Part shown: piece after piece, positions 6,280 to 9,117 of the stretch
How the letters are laid out: each line of letters starts with the position of its first letter
How positions within the stretch are numbered: position 1 is the stretch's first letter
Source: Bacteroidota bacterium
GTDB taxonomy: Bacteria > Bacteroidota > Bacteroidia > CAMBQF01
DNA: 9,117 nucleotides
Reading direction: 5' to 3'
Assembly (NCBI GenBank): GCA_027483285.1
Contig: JAIXUZ010000259.1
Location: 1-9,117, forward strand
Notes under the pieces: generated by a model
Databases searched by the model: none
Told to the model about the DNA's origin: nothing
Seen by the model: only the letters and a program-made list of their open reading frames with translations
Made by a program: the position numbers and the translations under genes

Positions 6280-6924
6280 ATGTTTAAACGAATACTATCT
6301 GAGTTTTTAGGCACTTTTATTTTGATTGTTTGTGGTACAGGTGCAATTGTAATTTATAAACAAACAGGCGCTCCCTCACATGCTGGCATCTGTGCTGTTT
6401 GGGGTGCGTTGGTGCTAGCTTTAATCTATTCTTTAGGCGAAATATCCGGAGCGCATATGAATCCCGCCGTAACAACCGCCTTTTGGGTAGCCGGGCGTTT
6501 TCCCGCTAAAGAAATACCGCCTTATGTTGCCGCACAGGCGGCAGGCGCCATAGCTGCCAGTGCATTGCTCAGGTATTTGTTTCCTGATGATATTTTGCTT
6601 GGGGCTACTCTACCCTCAGGTAGTGAGCTGCAATCGTTTATATTGGAGGTGTTCCTGATGTTCTTTTTAATGCTGGTAATATTAAATGTATCAACCGGAG
6701 CTAAAGAAAAAGGGATAACAGCTGCCATAGCCATTGGTTGTGTGGTTGGTTTAGAGGCAATGTTTGCAGGGCCTGTAAGCGGTGCATCTATTAACCCTAT
6801 CCGCTCCTTTGCCCCCGCTCTGGTATCAGGCCATTTAGAACATATATGGATATACCTTACAGCCCCTTTCGCAGGAGCGTTTTTAGCTGTAGGTGCCCAT
6901 AAATTATTATATGCCGAACAATAG
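6280..6924 (+). CDS. Aquaporin (MIP family), NIP-like, with NPA and NPI motifs
   Basis: A 214-residue inner-membrane channel with six membrane segments and two half-helix motifs. The N terminus KRILSEFLGTFILIVCGTGAI fits the family. The first pore motif is SGAHMNPAV (N61-P-A) and the second SGASINPIRS (N172-P-I, R175). Counting from these asparagines by alignment with E. coli AqpZ and GlpF, the selectivity filter reads W41, A160, A169, R175: wider than a water-only aquaporin and closest to plant NIP channels (W-V-A-R). The stretches 'GATLPSGSELQSFILE' and 'FAGPVSGASINP' also resemble NIPs. Glycerol, urea or metalloid acids such as arsenite are therefore more plausible solutes than water alone. 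A TTG at 6259 could add seven residues, but the ATG at 6280 matches the family start. pruA follows after 69 bases with its own promoter candidate. Confidence 0.92.
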   Translation: MFKRILSEFLGTFILIVCGTGAIVIYKQTGAPSHAGICAVWGALVLALIYSLGEISGAHMNPAVTTAFWVAGRFPAKEIPPYVAAQAAGAIAASALLRYLFPDDILLGATLPSGSELQSFILEVFLMFFLMLVILNVSTGAKEKGITAAIAIGCVVGLEAMFAGPVSGASINPIRSFAPALVSGHLEHIWIYLTAPFAGAFLAVGAHKLLYAEQ

Positions 6925-6938
6925 GCAAATAGGTTTGT

Positions 6939-6971
6939 TTGTATAGTAGTATGCTAATCTTATTACCTTTG
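6939..6971 (+). promoter_or_regulatory. Bacteroidota-type promoter of pruA
   Basis: TTG at 6939-6941 is followed after 22 bases by TACCTTTG at 6964-6971, an exact match to TTG-N17-23-TAnnTTTG. Transcription would start near 6977, giving a leader of about 17 bases before the ATG at 6994. The site suggests that pruA is transcribed separately from the aquaporin, although read-through remains possible because no terminator lies between them. Confidence 0.62.
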
Positions 6972-6993
6972 CTGCGGATTTATAATTATAGCT

Positions 6994-8619
6994 ATGGCAA
7001 CCGGATTTTTCAAAATACCAACCCCGATAAACGAACCCATTTACGGATACGCACTCGGCTCGCCGGAGCGTGAAGCTTTGCTAAAGCAGCTTAAGAAAAT
7101 GCGTGCAGAGGAATTGGACATACCAATGTTTATTGGCGGAAAAGAAGTACGCAGTGGCAACATGGTGCGCCTAGCTCCACCACACGACCATAAACATACC
7201 TTAGGCCATTTTCACCGTAGCGATGCAAGCCATGTTACCGATGCTATTAACGCAGCACTTGCAGCTAAAGACAAATGGGCCGCTATGCAGTGGCAAGACC
7301 GTGCCGCTATATTTTTAAAAGCCGCCGATTTATTAGCCGGGCCATACCGCTATGTATTAAATGGCGCTACCATGCTTGGCCAGAGTAAAAGTGCCCACCA
7401 GGCCGAGATTGATTCAGCATGTGAGCTGATTGATTTTTGGAGGTTTAACGTTAGTTATATGGCCGATGTATATAGCCAGCAACCAATATCAGCAAGTGGT
7501 GTGTGGAACAGGGTTGAACAACGCCCGTTAGAAGGGTTTGTATTTGCTTTAACCCCATTTAACTTTACCGCTATAGCCGGTAACCTGCCAACATCAGCCG
7601 CTATGATGGGTAACGTGGCCGTATGGAAACCTGCGGACACGCAGGTCTATGCAGCTTACTATATAATGAAGATTTTACAAAAGGCCGGTTTGCCTGATGG
7701 CGTTATCAACCTGATATACCCGAGTGGCCCTGTTGCGGGAGAGATTATATTTAACCACCCTGATTTTGCGGGAATACACTTTACAGGTTCTACCGGGGTG
7801 TTTCAAAACATTTGGGGGCAGATAGGTAACAACATATCAAAATACAAAAGCTACCCACGCATAGTTGGCGAAACTGGTGGCAAAGACTTTATTGTGGCCC
7901 ACCCATCGGCTAAGCTTGATGTATTGGCTACGGCTATCATCCGCGGCGCGTTTGAATTCCAAGGGCAAAAATGCTCGGCTGCCTCAAGGGTATATATCCC
8001 CGAGAGTTTATGGCCTACATTGAAAGACCGTTTACAAGCCGATGTGAAGAGCATTAAAATGGGCCCTACGGAAGATTTATCAAACTTCTTTAACGCGGTT
8101 ATTGATGAAAAATCGTTTGATAAACTGGCTAAGTATATTGATGAGGCTAAAGCTGATTCATCAGTAGAACTTATTACAGGCGGCAACTATGATAAATCGC
8201 AAGGCTGGTTTATAGAGCCTACCATTATCCGTGTAAACGACCCTTTCTACGTTACCATGTGCGAGGAGCTGTTTGGCCCGGTATTGACGGTATATGTATA
8301 CCCTGATGCTGAGTTTGAAAAAACGTTAGACATTATTGATAAAACTTCTATCTACGCCCTAACCGGTGCGGTAATATCGCAAGACCGCTACGCTGTTGAT
8401 GTGGCTTTAACTAAGCTACGTAATGCAGCAGGCAACTTCTATATAAACGATAAGTGTACAGGAGCCGTTGTAGGCCAGCAACCCTTTGGTGGCGCCCGTG
8501 GCTCGGGCACTAACGACAAAGCAGGCAGTATGATTAACCTGTTGCGTTGGGTATCGCCCCGTACTATTAAAGAGGTGTTTAATCCGCCGACAGATTATAG
8601 GTATCCGTTTTTAGGATAA
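6994..8619 (+). CDS. pruA: 1-pyrroline-5-carboxylate dehydrogenase (L-glutamate gamma-semialdehyde dehydrogenase)
   Basis: This aldehyde dehydrogenase oxidises glutamate gamma-semialdehyde, in equilibrium with pyrroline-5-carboxylate, to glutamate with NAD+: the second step of proline breakdown. The 541-residue length matches the stand-alone, mitochondrial-like P5CDH type rather than the fused PutA form. Landmarks are TPFNFTAIAGN (N190), VWKPADTQ (K212), the HFTGSTGVF nucleotide-binding turn, GETGGKDF (general base E293), GQKCSA (nucleophile C327), EELFGPVL (E425, F427), and the late KCTGAVVGQQPFGGARGSGTNDKAG block specific to P5CDH. All catalytic residues are present. The ATG at 6994 gives the usual N terminus (FKIPTPINEP...Y..GSPER). 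No proline dehydrogenase gene is in the window, so the first step must be encoded elsewhere. A hairpin terminator follows seven bases after the stop. Confidence 0.96.
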   Translation: MATGFFKIPTPINEPIYGYALGSPEREALLKQLKKMRAEELDIPMFIGGKEVRSGNMVRLAPPHDHKHTLGHFHRSDASHVTDAINAALAAKDKWAAMQWQDRAAIFLKAADLLAGPYRYVLNGATMLGQSKSAHQAEIDSACELIDFWRFNVSYMADVYSQQPISASGVWNRVEQRPLEGFVFALTPFNFTAIAGNLPTSAAMMGNVAVWKPADTQVYAAYYIMKILQKAGLPDGVINLIYPSGPVAGEIIFNHPDFAGIHFTGSTGVFQNIWGQIGNNISKYKSYPRIVGETGGKDFIVAHPSAKLDVLATAIIRGAFEFQGQKCSAASRVYIPESLWPTLKDRLQADVKSIKMGPTEDLSNFFNAVIDEKSFDKLAKYIDEAKADSSVELITGGNYDKSQGWFIEPTIIRVNDPFYVTMCEELFGPVLTVYVYPDAEFEKTLDIIDKTSIYALTGAVISQDRYAVDVALTKLRNAAGNFYINDKCTGAVVGQQPFGGARGSGTNDKAGSMINLLRWVSPRTIKEVFNPPTDYRYPFLG

Positions 8620-8625
8620 GAATTT

Positions 8626-8651
8626 AAGCCTCGAGCAATCGGGGCTTTTTT
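8626..8651 (+). terminator. Intrinsic terminator after pruA
   Basis: AAGCCTCGA at 8626-8634 pairs with TCGGGGCTT at 8639-8647, a 9-base-pair stem with one T-G wobble. It is closed by the GNRA-type tetraloop GCAA and followed by a run of six T to 8651. It begins seven bases after the pruA stop and separates pruA from hisB. Confidence 0.87.
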
Positions 8652-8695
8652 ATGATATAATATCTTAATTTCGCACCACTAAAAATTACAGCATA

Positions 8696-9117
8696 ATGAA
8701 AAGAGTATTGTTTATAGACCGTGACGGTACCATTATAAAAGAAGCTCCAGATGAAGTGATTAACAGCTTTACCAAAATTGAGTTTTTACCAAACGTATTT
8801 AAATACCTGCGACTGATTGCCGAGGAACTAAATTATGAATTGGCTCTTGTAACTAACCAGGATGGCCTTGGCACAGAGTTTTTGCCCGAAGAGGTTTTTG
8901 CCCCAATACATAATTTGGTAATGACATCGCTAAAAAATGAGAACATCCATTTTAAGGCAGAGCATATAGACAAAACGTTCTTTTTTGAGAATGCACCAAC
9001 ACGAAAGCCCCAAACGGGTATGCTTACGGGATATATGAATAACCCTGAGTATGATTTGGCAAACTCGTTTGTAATTGGCGACAGGCTAACCGATGTAGAA
9101 CTTGCATTTAACCTGGG
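8696..9117 (+). CDS. hisB: HisB, histidinol-phosphatase domain (partial, runs off the window)
   Basis: The first 140 codons are visible from the ATG at 8696 and stay open to the window edge. The sequence is a HAD phosphatase: motif I FIDRDGT (D8, D10), motif II LVTNQDGLGT (T53, N54), motif III TRKPQTGM (K104) and motif IV VIGDRLTDVELA (D129, D133). VTNQDGLGT, PIHNLVM and SFVIGDRLTDVELA are characteristic of HisB, which removes phosphate from histidinol phosphate in histidine synthesis. In bifunctional HisB an imidazoleglycerol-phosphate dehydratase domain follows, beyond this window. The Cys/His zinc cluster before motif III in E. coli HisB is absent (KTFFFENAPTRKP instead), which I recall as usual in Bacteroidota. 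A TAATTTCG at 8666-8673, one mismatch from the -7 consensus, could be its promoter. No hisC precedes it. Confidence 0.88.
   Translation, partial: MKRVLFIDRDGTIIKEAPDEVINSFTKIEFLPNVFKYLRLIAEELNYELALVTNQDGLGTEFLPEEVFAPIHNLVMTSLKNENIHFKAEHIDKTFFFENAPTRKPQTGMLTGYMNNPEYDLANSFVIGDRLTDVELAFNL

Noticed and set aside
1..9117. Mobile element, defence system, CRISPR array or biosynthetic cluster
   Set aside because: I saw no transposase, integrase, regularly spaced repeats, toxin-antitoxin pair, restriction or nuclease genes, or synthase genes; genes and motifs are those of ordinary chromosome.

Overview
The window looks like ordinary core and accessory chromosome of a member of the Bacteroidota, probably near Sphingobacteriia or Cytophagia, though the exact lineage cannot be fixed from sequence alone. 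The signs are: a PorQ-like type IX secretion tail beside cytidylate kinase; a 7TMR-DISM sensor kinase with the NKxTKG...EKGTGLGL signature; a HisB phosphatase domain without the enterobacterial zinc cluster; almost no Shine-Dalgarno sequences; and several TAnnTTTG -7 elements, some with a TTG at the -33 position. Base composition is moderately AT-rich. I see no insertion sequences, integrase, phage genes, CRISPR, tRNA or rRNA.

Layout. Bases 1-952 (+): the end of porQ, then cmk, 76 bases apart. Bases 971-3036 (+): a strong promoter candidate and an orphan membrane histidine kinase. Bases 3033-4329 (-): an FkbM-type methyltransferase followed 28 bases later by a small secreted DUF2147 protein; the latter's stop codon overlaps the kinase stop codon tail to tail. 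Bases 4409-5170 (+): a di-iron membrane hydroxylase of the sterol desaturase/fatty acid hydroxylase superfamily, diverging from the methyltransferase. A hairpin at 5198-5228 can terminate it and also the converging 3-hydroxybutyryl-CoA dehydrogenase (5291-6181, -). Bases 6280-6924 (+): an aquaporin resembling plant NIPs. Bases 6994-8619 (+): 1-pyrroline-5-carboxylate dehydrogenase with its own promoter candidate and a terminator. Bases 8696-9117 (+): the start of hisB, cut by the window edge.

Working together. The genes are mostly independent housekeeping or accessory units rather than one pathway. Those clearly tied by position are porQ-cmk, a conserved neighbour pair in this phylum, and the methyltransferase-DUF2147 pair, which may be co-transcribed. 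The CoA dehydrogenase and P5C dehydrogenase both belong to carbon catabolism (acyl-CoA and proline) and flank the aquaporin, but shared control is not shown. I did not find a convincing undescribed multi-gene system. The most distinctive items are the NIP-like aquaporin with an NPI second motif and a W-A-A-R selectivity filter, the nearly leaderless promoter arrangement of the CoA dehydrogenase next to a 14-base tandem repeat, and the stop-codon overlap of the convergent pair at 3033-3036.
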